A DNA stretch of 64,000 nucleotides from Mesostigma viride (taxonomy: Eukaryota; Streptophyta; Mesostigmatophyceae; Mesostigmatales; Mesostigmataceae). The notes below the pieces were generated by a model. The model was not told the origin of the DNA. It saw nothing but the letters and a program-made list of their open reading frames with translations, and searched no databases. Every line of letters starts with the position of its first letter. Positions within the stretch are counted from its first letter, which is position 1. This document shows positions 1-11,480 of the stretch, piece after piece. The DNA is taken from contig RPFO01000667.1 of the NCBI GenBank assembly GCA_009746045.1, positions 753,221-817,220 of the forward strand. The letters run 5' to 3'. The position numbers and the translations under genes are program-made.

Positions 1-826
1 AGTGAGTGAGTGAGTGAGTGAGTGAGTGAGTGAGTGAGTGAGTGAGTGAGTGAGTGAGTGAGTGAGTGAGTGAGTGAGTGAGTGAGTGAGTGAGTGAGTG
101 AGTGAGTGAGTGAGTGAGTGAGTGAGTGAGTGAGTGAGTGAGTGAGTGAGTGAGTGAGTGAGTGAGTGATGAGTGAGTGAGTGAGTGAGTGATGAGTGAG
201 TGAGTGAGTGAGTGAGTGAGTGAGTGAGTGAGTGAGTGAGTGAGTGAGTGAGTGAGTGAGTGAGTGAGTGAGTGAGTGAGTGAGTGAGTGAGTGAGTGAG
301 TGAGTGAGTGAGTGAGTGAGTGAGTGAGTGAGTGAGTGAGTGAGTGAGTGAGTGAGTGAGTGAGTGAGTGAGTGAGTGAGTGAGTGAGTGAGTGAGTGAG
401 TGAGTGAGTGAGTGAGTGAGTGAGTGAGTGAGTGAGTGAGTGAGTGAGTGAGTGAGTGAGTGAGTGAGTGAGTGAGTGAGTGAGTGAGTGAGTGAGTGAG
501 TGAGTGAGTGAGTGAGTGAGTGAGTGAGTGAGTGAGTGAGTGAGTGAGTGAGTGAGTGAGTGAGTGAGTGAGTGAGTGAGTGAGTGAGTGAGTGAGTGAG
601 TGAGTGAGTGAGTGAGTGAGTGAGTGAGTGAGTGAGTGAGTGAGTGAGTGAGTGAGTGAGTGAGTGAGTGAGTGAGTGAGTGAGTGAGTGAGTGAGTGAG
701 TGAGTGAGTGAGTGAGTGAGTGAGTGAGTGAGTGAGTGAGTGAGTGAGTGAGTGAGTGAGTGAGTGAGTGAGTGAGTGAGTGAGTGAGTGAGTGAGTGAG
801 TGAGTGAGTGAGTGAGTGAGTGAGTG
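1..826. repeat. AGTG tetranucleotide microsatellite
   Basis: About 206 tandem copies of AGTG run without a break except for two one-base-deleted units near 168 and 190. The array starts at the first base of the window, so its true length is unknown. It carries no coding signal. Confidence 0.97.
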
Positions 827-1320
827 CTTGTGCCGTCATGCGCATGGGCATGCCACGGAGTATTTTTCTAATCTTAGCAGAAAAGAATTACGCGAAAGTT
901 ACAAATATCATCTGCATCATGCCCCAACCACATAGTCATTAGAGGGGGATATAATTCCGTGCTAGCTTGGTTATAATTCCGAGCTTGGCACTGGGTTTGA
1001 TGTCTTCATCGTCGCGTCGCTGCAGCAACACAATGTTTTCTGGCATACGCGGGCTTTTGGTTCCCGCCGCACATTTGAGAGTGCTGTCCTCCGGATTTTC
1101 GCCTTTGCACCGTGTGCAGTTCTTGGACGTTTCGAATCATGGCATGGCTAACGTGATGACTGACTAGCTAGACCTTTCCAGTGGTTTCCCATATGCGGGT
1201 ATTTCCTCGTAAATGGTGGGAGGGCAATCGCAGCAATGGTGCTTACCCCTAAACACTCCCGGCCAGTTAGGCTCGAAACACACGACCTCAGTGATCAAGC
1301 AAGCTGTTTCCAGCCCCACC
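827..1320. other. No gene seen; possible tRNA-like segment at 1240-1345
   Basis: I see no convincing coding region. On the minus strand, 1345 down to about 1240 has a TTTCGAGCC T-loop-like segment downstream of a GAGCGACTAG block, which loosely resembles tRNA B and A boxes. It is directly next to a dispersed repeat, so a tRNA-derived SINE is possible, but no full cloverleaf is visible. Confidence 0.35.
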
Positions 1321-1324
1321 GTCT

Positions 1325-1515
1325 AGGTCATCTAGTCGCTCTACACGTAAGCCAGCCATAATTTCAATGCACAAGGCTACACATTTCTATCACCATGCAT
1401 ATTCATCATCCTGAAAGACTCGAACACGCGGACAAGATAACGGCAGCTAGGCTCGAGCTACCATGGTACGGATTCTCCCGATTTCTGGCCTGCGCTGGTT
1501 GTCTCCTTGATAATC
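1325..1515 (-). repeat. Dispersed repeat, family G
   Basis: About 190 bp that recurs at 3125-3320 (minus), 15318-15530 and 59262-59455 (plus), with partial copies at 23020-23075, 27088-27140 and 59822-59870. One end reads GAGACAACCAGCGCAGGCC followed by a CCAG-AAAT-CTGG hairpin. The other reads AGAGCGACTAGATGAC. No protein is encoded. Compared with the 3251 copy it has an AG to AGCTAG insertion at 1445-1450. Confidence 0.7.
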
Positions 1516-1965
1516 CTCATCTGAGCTCTCCTCTACTGTAATGGCAGACGAGGCGGTAGTGTACATAGCGGCTATATCCTCAGGGGCAACAACCTCCACC
1601 TGCATGCGGACTTCTACCGGCCTGCATTCTAGCAATGGGCCGCGGGGCCCGTGGGGATAAAACAGGAGCATGCCCCTCAGGAAGGTGCTTATCGCAGACG
1701 GCAGCCCATTTCTCCTTGTCTATCATGCGTGCGCGGAGTATAGATAGTCCCAGATCGAAGCCCTGCATCTGCAAACAATATCGTGTCGAACATGTAGGTC
1801 CGGGTCGTGCCGCGTCGCGTGCGGGGCGAGCGCAAGTTTGCCAGTGGGTTGCGACGCCGGACAAGGGGACCCTGCCATAGGCGGAGGTGATTGCATGGCC
1901 AGTCCTAAGCCCGCCTGCAGGGCCCACATCGGTATTCACCTGGTCTGTGCAGGCAAGATGGCCGG
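1516..1965 (-). pseudogene. LINE reverse-transcriptase C-terminal fragment
   Basis: Read on the minus strand, about 1960 to 1680 encodes a piece like AGHLACTDQVNTD followed by a segment with KEKW. It matches in order the C-terminal part of the LINE ORF at 50390-51914 (AGHLARTDQVDTSD, then KDRW). The stretch 1516-1650 also recurs at 45890-46040, where the same residues are in a different frame. Compared with that copy it carries a TG to TGCATG insertion at 1601-1606. It is 5'-truncated and frameshifted, so non-functional. Confidence 0.6.
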
Positions 1966-1985
1966 CAAAGATCGAGGAGGCTGCG

Positions 1986-2985
1986 GTCTCGGATTAATTA
2001 GTTAATTAAAATATTAATCATAGCTCCGTTGGGAGCATATGTAACACATAGCCCTGAGAAAGGGGCATCTATGGGTTTGTAATACAATCAGGGCGACAAC
2101 CTGCAGGTGGAGGATGTACAACTATCACCTGCTCTGGGTGCACAATTAAGGTGCACCTGCACCGCTGCATGATGGTTCATGCCTCCTTAACAAGCACAGG
2201 CACCCAGGGCGGCTTGAGGAGAGGGCCTAGAAGGCCTGCATGACATACGGGGTGGAAGGTATGTGGCTAGGCTATAGCTGGTGTACACATGGCATCGCAG
2301 CAGAGAGTAACTCCCTGCATAGGCATAGCATGGCTAAATTCTTAATGCATCATCCATGGGAGGTCCCATTGTAGGCATGGCGTGGCTAAATACTGAAAGC
2401 ATCATCCATGGGGGCCATTATGGGCGCACATGCGCGTGGGCCACATGCAAAGGCTAAGCCTGACTAATCTACACTACTGGTATATGTTCCCTAGTCTGAG
2501 GTGGCAGGAGGGGCCTGCCAGGGCTTGTGGTCAACGTGGATGACCGCCCCCCTCCAGTACACCGGCTTCCCCCCTGCGTGCTGCCGGAGCTGAAGGTAGG
2601 TCGGCCATAGCTCGCGTCGCCGCTGTACGTTGCTGGGCCAGGGTCAAGTCGTCGTGCAGCGTGAAGCGAGTCTCCGAGAACTTCTTGCGGCAGCTTGTCC
2701 GCCATGTAATTAAAGGTGAGGAGCACAGGTGCCGGGCCAGCCTTACCCCGCGCGCGGGGAAGGCGGACAGCCGACATCTGCAGCTCACCAGTGAGTTGCA
2801 TGGGGGCAAGAATGTCGCGCCTCAAGAAGGCTCGTGGAGGTCTCACCTGCCAGCTGGTCGAGGTGCTTGACGATGACAATGTGGCTGCGCTTGTCGAGCT
2901 CGGCCGCCTCGCGAAGGTCGAGGGGTTGTTGCTTGAGTTGTGCCGCGATGGTGGAGGTGGTGGAGGTGGTATGATGCAGTCTCGT
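1986..2985 (-). pseudogene. ORF1-only LINE derivative, 5'-truncated copy D1
   Basis: In minus orientation the order is: the C-terminal half of an L1-ORF1-like protein (about 2960 to 2490, with residues such as IVIVKHLDQLAGE and later the DDDLT region), a 3' UTR, a hairpin CTCCGTTGGGAG near 2025, and a TTAATTA-type tail at 1992-2018. No reverse transcriptase lies between the ORF and the tail. The frame is broken, partly by a GT to GTACGT insertion at 2625-2630. Position 2374-2378 (GGCAT) is the unoccupied equivalent of the target site used by the Copia element in copy D2. Confidence 0.75.
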
Positions 2986-3124
2986 ATGGTATGGGTGACA
3001 AGAGGGAGGTCGCAGTAGAGCTCGGCCCGGGCGCGACTCCAGACATGGACGAGTGAGTCGCCCCACTTGCCTTAGCGGGTGAAGTATCCGCATATAAAAG
3101 TACCTCATCGGGTTCTCCGTCGGC

Positions 3125-3320
3125 ATGCCTTCAGTCATGCACTTACTAACGTTTGTAAGCCATAATTTCAACGAGTTCACAAGGCTACACAAAACCATCT
3201 CCATTCATATCCATCGTCCTGAACGACTCAAACACGCGGATAACATAACGGCAGGCTCGAGCTACCAATGTCCGGATTTGCAAGATTTCTGGCCTGCGCT
3301 GGTTGTTTCACCAATGAATG
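3125..3320 (-). repeat. Dispersed repeat, family G
   Basis: Second full-length copy of the repeat at 1325-1515. It keeps the uninserted AG (3253-3254) where that copy has AGCTAG. Confidence 0.7.
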
Positions 3321-4440
3321 TGAGACAACTTTACCCAATGTGTATGGGTAAGCAGCTGTTGCATCTAGCCAGCTACCTTTGTTTATTGATTAAACTCAGG
3401 TCCACTAGTTAGTGAAGCAGAAAGCCGCCTCACAAAATCTAATCACAAGATATGTCCGCAGAGGCAGCCATGCTTATGCACACCAGTCTCCTCGTTTCTC
3501 TCCTACATAATTCGTTTGGTGTAATCACCGCCAAAGCTGGTACCACCCCATTGCCCCCAATCAAACAAACAAAAACAATACTCCAGCCGTGGGCCCCACT
3601 GCACTCTTGTCACTTATCTAAGGATTGTCCACTTGAGAACCACAGGAAAGCTCCTTTGCGTCAACAACAAGCACATACGCCTGCCAACCACATGGGACTC
3701 CTGACACAACTCACGTGCATGCTTGCAGTGACCATATAGAACCCCTCAGGTAAAAGTCCCCACTTGGGGCAGGCCAATTTCCTGTCGCATCATAATACGC
3801 CCAACACCAAACTTCCAGCCCCAGCGCTTCCACAGCAGGAGTCATGCTCAGAGGGGGCCCACCCAGCGTCAGCTGCACCGGCCTTCGCTTGGGCGCGAGG
3901 TTGAGACTGCAACAGACAGGTTCAAATCCCAGCAGCGCCCTTTCAAACTGCTGCAGCATGCATCCAGATCGCGCAGACATGCATATAAGATGTATATCAG
4001 AACAGCCAGTGGCCTCCTTGTTTATGCCAAGGCCTGCCGCACTTGCAGTTGCTGCCTCCCATGTCGCCTCTCAGGACCGGAGCACACACAAATAAGTCTA
4101 TGTGTGTGCGGCGAGTACCCGACTCGACGGGCATCCATCCACAACTTCCCCACTGCGGTTCGCCATGTGCTTGCATGGCGGCAATCCTTGCGATTGCCAG
4201 CATGATGATCACGGCAACCACGCATGGATAACTTGAAAGGTGACCCATAGGCCTCGTGACGTTCATCCCGTCTCCGTACTTCTAGCATACGAGCAGCAGC
4301 ATGCAGACAGGCATGCTCATAAACGAAGGGACCAGGAAGAAAAGCGAAAATTTATCAAGGAAGCAAACCCTTCCATCAAGCTCTCCTGGTCTGGTGACGC
4401 AACTGCTGACCGTCACGGTATCGGTGGTCGCTCCAGGCAA
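3321..4440. other. No gene or recognised repeat
   Basis: Short open frames occur on both strands, but none shows a recognisable domain, splice-consistent structure or similarity to the rest of the window. Confidence 0.5.
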
Positions 4441-4500
4441 ACCATTCATTAATAAACAAGCACGTGACGCAGTCACATGGGTGCCAATACAAAGTAAAGG
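4440..4500 (-). repeat. Short LINE 3'-end remnant with hairpin
   Basis: The hairpin CGTGACGCAGTCACA at about 4461-4475 and the adjoining GGTGCCAATACAAAG match the 3' end at 50220-50255. The tail here is a degraded ATTAATAAA. Only the terminal 60 bp or so survive. Confidence 0.55.
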
Positions 4501-4888
4501 CCCATGATGCCCACAATACCCCCCCTGCCTGTGGCCCCCCATGCTTTCAACCCTGGTATCATAACCCCGTTTGCTGTGACCCCCCATGTGTCACCCCCCC
4601 GCTAATCCACCCCTCGCAAAATGCACTCCCCGACCATTCGACCCCCTGGAAAATGCGCCCCCCACGCACTGCGCACTCCCAGTGCAAGGGGCCTCCCTCC
4701 TGGTCGAGGAGTCAGCCCGACTAACGTAGAATCACTGGCCAAGTCTTGATTAGAAAAAGGCTGGGCCCAGTCTAGGTGTAGACGAGCTCCACCCAGGTAG
4801 AAGGCCGGACTGGGCTCTGCCGACGTGCTGCACACTGGGCTCTGTTGATCTGGAGGCGTGGGCCCAGTCGCGGGCGCGCGCGGGCGTC

Positions 4889-7800
4889 TCAATCCAGGTA
4901 GAAGAGTGTGACAATCTTGCGCAGGTTGGTGGCCTCGCGGCACGTCTCCATCAGCAGGCGGCTGTCGTGGAACGCGAAACAGATCACCTGCTGCACGCGC
5001 GAGATGATGTTGTCATTGCATATCCTGCGGGCGCCACCGGGGAAGGGGTGGGGTGGGGGGCAGACAAAGGGAAGCAGAGTCCACTTTGATAAGAGATTTG
5101 GATACAGAATAAAAATGATGTGAATAAGACGTGAATTCAATGGGAACAAGGTGTGTTTACTAAAACTGCCTACCTGTGTTGAAAAATGGCAGATCCTGTG
5201 ATCATCTGTCATCATTAGTTATCATCTGTCATCATTAGTTATCATCTGTCATCATTAGTTATCATCTGTCATCATTTGTTATCATCTGTCATCATTTGTT
5301 ATCATCTGTCATCATTTGTTATCATCTGTCATCATTAGTTCTGTTAGGTCTCCCGTTTCCCTCCAGATAGGTAACCCCACACACAACAAGGGTCCTACAG
5401 CATTGCCCGACTCCACAAGGGCCTGTTGGCTGCACAAGCATAAGCCAACCGTCGAATCCACGTGTAAAACACATGCACGACGCGTGCACGTCGGTGCAAT
5501 GGAGGGGACACCGCGCGTCCCAGGCACAACAACCTTTGCGCAGATCATTTTCTTCTGATCACACAGATGCACAATGGTCAGCCGCATTCCTAGCTGCCAC
5601 AGGAGAAAGGGAAGGAACAAAGAAACTCTTCCACGGATCCATGGGTGATCGCATCCTTGCTTCTCATCGCATGTGTTAGTTTTTATAACATATTTTACAG
5701 TAATATACTAGTAGTACGTTGTTATTTATTTTCTTCCTCAACCGTCCACATGGGATTGGGCTTCCCTCTCGGGACGATTGTGGGGACTGCGGAGACATCA
5801 CGCCATCCTGCCCACTCACATGACCTTACAGCACTTGAGCACATACTCGTTAAATCTAGCATATGCTCTAGCAGGGCTCTACATTCTTCTTCTATTCTTC
5901 TTCTTCTTTTTTTTTTTTCACTTTCCGCACGTGTCTAATCATAGGCATGGGAAGCAGTTGCGAACGCCAACATGAAGGTTATTGTAATGCCTCAGTGTCC
6001 ATTGCTCACAACCCTGTGCCATGTGTGCGTGTGTGTGCGCGTGCATGTGTGGGTGTGTGCACGTGTGGGTGCGTGTGCATGCGCGCTCTTGTGACCTGTG
6101 ATGTGCATGTGTGCGCAAGGGTGATGTGCATGACGCCACCATACCTGCTGGCCTCGAGCAACGTCAAGTCGTCATTTTCTGGCATCTCGATGACGTTCTT
6201 GACCTGCCGGCCGCAACAGGGAATCGAGGACCCGATAATACATAGATAAACAGATCATTTGTTGCTTACTTCAAATGAATAGCTATGAGATCCTTTGGGC
6301 GGTAGCCCCACAAAATGGTCGCAGAGGTGAAAGAAAGAGGTCAAGAGGGTGAGGATGGTGCAAATTAGGCGGACAGGAAACAGGGAGAGAGCTGGAGAGT
6401 GCATGAAGCAGGGGCACACGGCTGCAAGCACAGCGGTGAGATGGTGAGGGGAGATCACCAAACGTGATTCATACCCCACAACTCGTTGAACAAGAGCTGC
6501 CAGCTGACAACACCGAAATCCATGTCATGCAGCTCCCACACCGCGGCTGGTGGCGTACACCGGCAAGACCAGCTGTCCATCCATAACACGGATCAACGGT
6601 GACGACGGGCTGCATGCAGGTGACCCCCCAGGCAAGAAACCCATTATATAATTTTATTTTTCTGTTATAGCACAAACCTGGTTGAGCAGCTCCTGTAAAC
6701 AACACAGAAAACCTAGTATAACCCCTAGTGTAGCCCCTAGTTTAACCCCTAGTATAACCCATAGTGTAATTCCCCAAACCCCACGCCAACGGTGCCCACC
6801 TGCTGGAGCAGCTCCCACCAAACGATACCACCATCGCGGGGATACTGCCAACCTTGTGGGCAATGCCCACCTGCTTGTGCAGCCTCCTGGGAAGCACCTG
6901 TCTAGGGCACATAGTACTGCCACCAGACACACTACGGCTTCACAACCCTACAGCGGGGGGACTGAGACAATGTTGCCCAACGATGGGCGATGGCGCCCAC
7001 CTGCTTGAGCAGCTCCTGGCTCTCGCTCGGCTGCTTGTGCAGGCTCTGCGGTAGCACCACGGTGAGCAGGTCGGGCTTCTCCGCACGCAGCGCGCCGCGG
7101 ATGACGGCCGCATTCGTGCCCACTGCGCCCGATGTGAATATGTGGTTGCTCTGCACCAGGTGGCGGGCCGCGCGGGATGTGGGGAACAAGGCAAGAGATG
7201 AGAAAGAATGGATGTTGATTGGACCCTGCTGCAACTATTTAGGCCGCGAGGACTTCCAAACTCAACTTTGAAACGGGGATTTCCAAACTTAACGCTAAAA
7301 GGGTTTCCACCTGACCCCTCTCGATCCTCCAGAGGAAGGTGAGGCTGAAGGTCAGCAGGGTAAGGGTGGCCAGGGGCAAGGCAAGGGCCAAGCTGGTTGC
7401 TGTCGCGGAAATGGCTTTTGCAAGGCGAGCACTCGGATGTTGGAGTTCCAGCCTTGTACCGATCAAATACGGTGGAAATGCCAGCACTACCCTTGTGCAG
7501 TTGTGCCGATGCAACAGGGCGGAGGTGTCAGCACTACCCCGCAATGCTCCTCAATCCCCTTCCTGGGCTACGGGTTGTGATTATCATCATGAAAAAACTA
7601 AATCATAAGTGCTCCGAAGTAGCCCAATCCGTTCATGGCCCCACAACGCACACCATGAGCGGTTGCATGATAGTAAGCATGCACTTGCACCATGCCAAGC
7701 CGCAAAAGTTGGCATAATTAGTCCTGCACTCAGGTTTGTGAGCACTGGCTCATCGATTTAGCACCATATCCTGCACCAGCTGTGGGCAACAACAGAAGTA

Positions 7801-9924
7801 TCTTTTAAATACAGAATTAAAATACTCTGGGGAGGATCATGCGACGTATTTTGTACTGCAAGGGGGGGTTTAAACAACGGTATTGCAATTACATATATAG
7901 TATCACATAGGGGCTATAGTTTGTATTTCGTATCATGAATTATTATTTTCAATAAAATGCACTGTGAGCACCATGGCGTAGCTGAGGATCTCGATCTGCT
8001 GCTGGTACATGAAGCCCATGTGGCTATTGCATACTAGTACTTGTTGCTGCTAGCGACAGGTCACGCACCGTGAGCACCATAGCGTAGCTGAGGATCTCGA
8101 TCAGCTGCTGGTACATGAAGCCCATGTTGCGCGTGCCGAAGAAACCGATGTTGCGGGGGCCCGCCTGCTGGATGGTGATCAGCTCCTGCGGTGGGCAATG
8201 GCGGTAGCGGCCAAATGTAGCGGTGGCGATGGCGGTCAAAGGTGGCGGTGGCAGTGGCGGTTAAAGGTGGCGGTGGCGGTGGACCGGTGTGCGATCAGCA
8301 ATCAGCAGGGGTTGGGGGGTGCAGGCCGAGGCGATGGGCCATAGGGGAGGGGAAGAGCGGGACAGAAGATGGGGGAGGGGCGAGGGGCAAGTCATGGGCG
8401 CCAAATGGCGCAGAAAAAAATACCCGGGCTGCCCAGCATTGCGTATATACAGATTATATAAAATATTATCACTTACCATCTTGGAAAATCTACATATTCA
8501 TTACAGTTTTTGAAGGAATATTCATTCCGATGAGAACAAGCCTAGATGCTTGATGCCACGCCACTTACTAGCTAGCAAAAACCTGTTCGCTAAAAGCCTT
8601 CAGTCTTTTTTACACTACACTCTTTTTGGTGGACGCCACATCATGCTTACCTTGGGAGCTAGCAATGCTCTCTCTTGAGCATCGCACAGACACGTGGGGA
8701 CATTCAGGCAAAGTGGCAACGGGGCGGATGCTGGCATGACCGTACGGTTGGTAGCACAGGGGTACGAAACTGCACGTTACATGCAGCCAACTCTGACAGG
8801 ACCTGGTGTAGGGACAACGGGATCGACAAGCGGGAGATGGAGTACTGAAACGCTGCCTGCTTTTCCGCGAAAAGGTATACTACTAAACTGATAGGGTTAC
8901 TCATAGGTAGTACTAAACTTATGTACCTCCAGCTCAGATTTGGCTATCGGGGCAGGATAGCCATCAAAGGGAAAGATTATCGTAAGTAGGTCCAGCAAAG
9001 CTTTGAGTGCCGTACCTCACTCCCCAAGCGAAGGGCACATTTCCAATCTTTTCCAGGAACAGTATTCCTGGATCTGTCACCCCAAAATGAAACAATCAAA
9101 TGCATTTATTGCAGCCTGAATACCTGGCGCATGCCTGTGCGTCAAACTGATCTTAGCGAGTAAGGATGGAAACCAACCGGGAATGACGGTTAGGAAGCAG
9201 CATGCCGCCAATTGTGTACACTTTAAACTACACAATCCTACTCGAGACAATACAACTTCACTCCTAAATACGGATTTCAAACAACACCAAATAGTACCTG
9301 CAAGTACTCCAAGTCAAGTGGGGGCTTGAAATCGGCAGTTGCTGCGCCGGAACCGCCCCGAAGGACCTCGGAAGAGGACGGCACGTAGCCACCACTACCA
9401 CCCCCGCCTGTCTGAATCCTCATTTGTGCTGATTCAGGCAGCGACGACTCTGTAGAGCTCGCATCAAGCTGCATCGCCGGCAACGACTGGGACTCGTCAC
9501 CGAGAAGGCTTTGGCAGGGAGAGAATTCGACACGCCGCGGCCCAGATCGCTGGAACTGCAGGAAACGTGAAGCCACAACGGACCACGGTTAAGACGAAAG
9601 CTGAAGCTATATGCAAGCTGCCGGGTGAGATTAGAGAGGGCCCTGCAAAATCAGGTAATCCGGCATCCACGTAACTGACGCAAAACGTAGAAACTCCCAA
9701 CGTGCAGCAATGACCAGCAAATTTCACATGGCACACTCCAAATTACTGCCACGCACTTGTGTAATGTGCATTTTCCCTCCTCGGACGTTTAGAAGCTTGC
9801 ATGGACGGACACCCACAGCGCGTTCACCGCGGGGGAACGACGCAGAATTGCTCCTGCACAGCTGCACAGGCGAAGACCCAACCATGTTTAAGCGGGCAGC
9901 CATTGCTGCCGTCAATGCGACCAT
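4889..9924 (-). CDS. Conserved cyanobacterial/plastid-lineage Rossmann-like protein, six exons
   Basis: Model: complement of join(4889..5024, 6145..6203, 7001..7150, 8069..8185, 9298..9555, 9757..9924), 888 nt, 295 residues. All introns are GT..AG and all phases agree. Residues about 1-142 are poorly conserved; the start (ATG at 9922-9924) gives a Ser/Arg/Ala-rich N-terminus that would suit an organelle-targeting peptide. Residues about 143-295 are the core: GPRNIGFFGTRN, then TSGAVGTNAAVIRGAL, then EMPENDD, then RVQQVICFAFHDSRLLMETC, ending KIVTLFYLD. From memory this matches a family found in cyanobacteria and photosynthetic eukaryotes, with a Gly-rich Rossmann-type motif reminiscent of DprA/LOG proteins. 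Function is unknown to me. The intron after residue 231 contains extra copies of the preceding exon's 3' edge, and a partial exon copy lies at 7963-8023. The first exon is the least certain. Confidence 0.85.
5199..5342. repeat. 20-bp minisatellite in intron
   Basis: About seven tandem copies of a 20-bp unit, ATCATCTGTCATCATTAGTT, with a T variant in some units. It lies in the last intron of the 4889-9924 gene. Confidence 0.95.
6013..6120. repeat. GT-rich low-complexity tract
   Basis: Imperfect TG/CG dinucleotide-rich sequence in the intron just downstream of exon 5 of the minus-strand gene. It is purine-pyrimidine alternating, so it could adopt Z-DNA. Confidence 0.8.
6703..6770. repeat. Short tandem repeat CCCTAGT(G/T)TA
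   Basis: About five degenerate copies of a 12-13-bp unit containing ACCCCTAGT within the fourth intron of the minus-strand gene. Confidence 0.75.
7963..8023 (-). pseudogene. Partial duplicate of exon 3
   Basis: Repeats about 58 nt of the 3' part of the exon at 8069-8185 (HMGFMYQQQIEILSYAMVLT against NMGFMYQQLIEILSYAMVLT), 106 bp downstream on the minus strand, together with a donor-like ACA/GTGCAT. An AG acceptor is available at its upstream edge, but the piece would be 61 nt, not a multiple of three. It is therefore more likely a relic than an alternative exon. Confidence 0.75.
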
Positions 9925-11480
9925 TCCGATGCCCACCCCTGTATCCAAAAAGCTTCCGGCACTGCCCTGCACAGAAAATCTTTAGCTTCCGACTGCCAGG
10001 AAGTAGTCAAGATAAAGAGGACTGCTGGGAATCAAGCTTGGTATGGAAGGTGGCACTGGAATGCACTGCTCACGCCCGTGAGATGATGATGACACAACGC
10101 GCTGGAAAATGCCCGCAACCAGGCGGAGGGTTTTGTTAGGCACGCAGGTGAGCGTTGGCACAGCCCTGAGCCCTTCCGCGCTTCAACGGGGAAATTGGAC
10201 ACGCTGTCCCATCCGCGCCGGGGTCGAGGGATTCGGCGCGTCCTGAACATTCCGCTAGCAGAAATGGCACTGGCGCGCTTTTACACCTGATGAATCCCTG
10301 CTTGATCCCGGCTCATGATCAATCTTTTGATCAATCTGCTTTTTAGTTTTTGCCTGCCGAGATTTGTCCCGGCCCTTCCTGGCCCTTCTGTGCGCGCCGA
10401 AAGCCCGAAACCTGCCACGTTACAGCATTAACGGTAATAAAGTCGTCTCATGCGCAGTCGCGCACCAGCGCCGGTTCGAGACAAAGCTTGAAGCAAGGTT
10501 CGCTTTACACTTTACAGGTGGCCCGTGGCACCTTGTTTGCGATCGTGCAGTTGGCCTACAGTAGCTGACAGATGGCTGTATTGACTAATAATGACTGACA
10601 GATTCAGCGGATGCCAAAATTATGCATGTGCCATGGCTGATGTGCTGATGGCATGGCACTCGAAATCTTTGATGGCATGGCACTCGAAATCTCACTAAAA
10701 ATTAAATGGGCATGCAGGCCGCCGCTTCGCCCGCTCCGGCGGTGCACTCCGGCAACGCCAGGGGCCGGCAAAGGGCCCGTAGTCCCGGACCGGCACGCCG
10801 GGTTGGGCCGCACTGGGCGAGTGTGTCCGACTGTCCGTATGACAGCCGGCTCTGCGCTGCCGGGTTGTTTCGCGCCATTTAGGGGTTCATTTGTTCAGTG
10901 CGCGTGTTGTCAGTTGCACCTCTTTTCACGCGCTCCTCCCCCGCGCCCCCCCTGATTCCTGGGTTGATCGCAATAATAGGGTTGGTGGGGTGACGCGAAG
11001 CGCCAAGCTGGCACTGCAGCATTTGCCGTGCCCAGCGCCATCAAAGACGAACGTCCAGTTACCATTGTGACCCTTCGACTACAAGGCAGGAAAAGCTGCC
11101 AACGGAAGCCGCCTGTGAGGAGGCGCGAGTGCCGGAGAGCACTGCGTGTTTTCGGTGTCCTAGCCAGCAGTGTCATCGAAGCCCTCTTCACATTCCGAGA
11201 GGTGAGCTAGCCTCGCAAAAGGAGTTCGCTACCTTCTACCTAGTCGGTTTTCGGGCTTTTTTTCCCGCATGCCAATCGCCGCCGCACTGCCGCCTGCCGC
11301 CGCATTATATCGCCCGCTGCTCGTCTGCACTCGCATGTTTTAAATGCTTCTCGAGGTCGTCATATCTTGTATGTCAATCGATTTTTGAATGATTTAGCAG
11401 TAAGGTAATGTCTAATATATGAAAATGCCAACGTTTCTGCTACGTACCTTTTTTGCTCCACTTTGGTTCCGGCAGGAACC
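9925..11480. other. Intergenic region upstream of the ADP/ATP carrier
   Basis: This lies between two divergent genes (minus-strand gene start at 9924, carrier start at 11481), so it should hold both promoters. No TATA box stands out. TTCCGGCAG just before GAACCATG at 11471-11483 looks like a 3' splice site, so the carrier mRNA may have an intron in its 5' UTR. Near-identical GATGGCATGGCACTCGAAATC copies occur at about 10650 and 10670. Confidence 0.45.

Noticed and set aside
1-826. Possible CRISPR-like or satellite structure at the window start
   Set aside because: A plain 4-bp microsatellite with no spacers.
7963-8023. Mutually exclusive alternative exon
   Set aside because: 61 nt long, so it would shift the frame; kept only as a duplicated relic.
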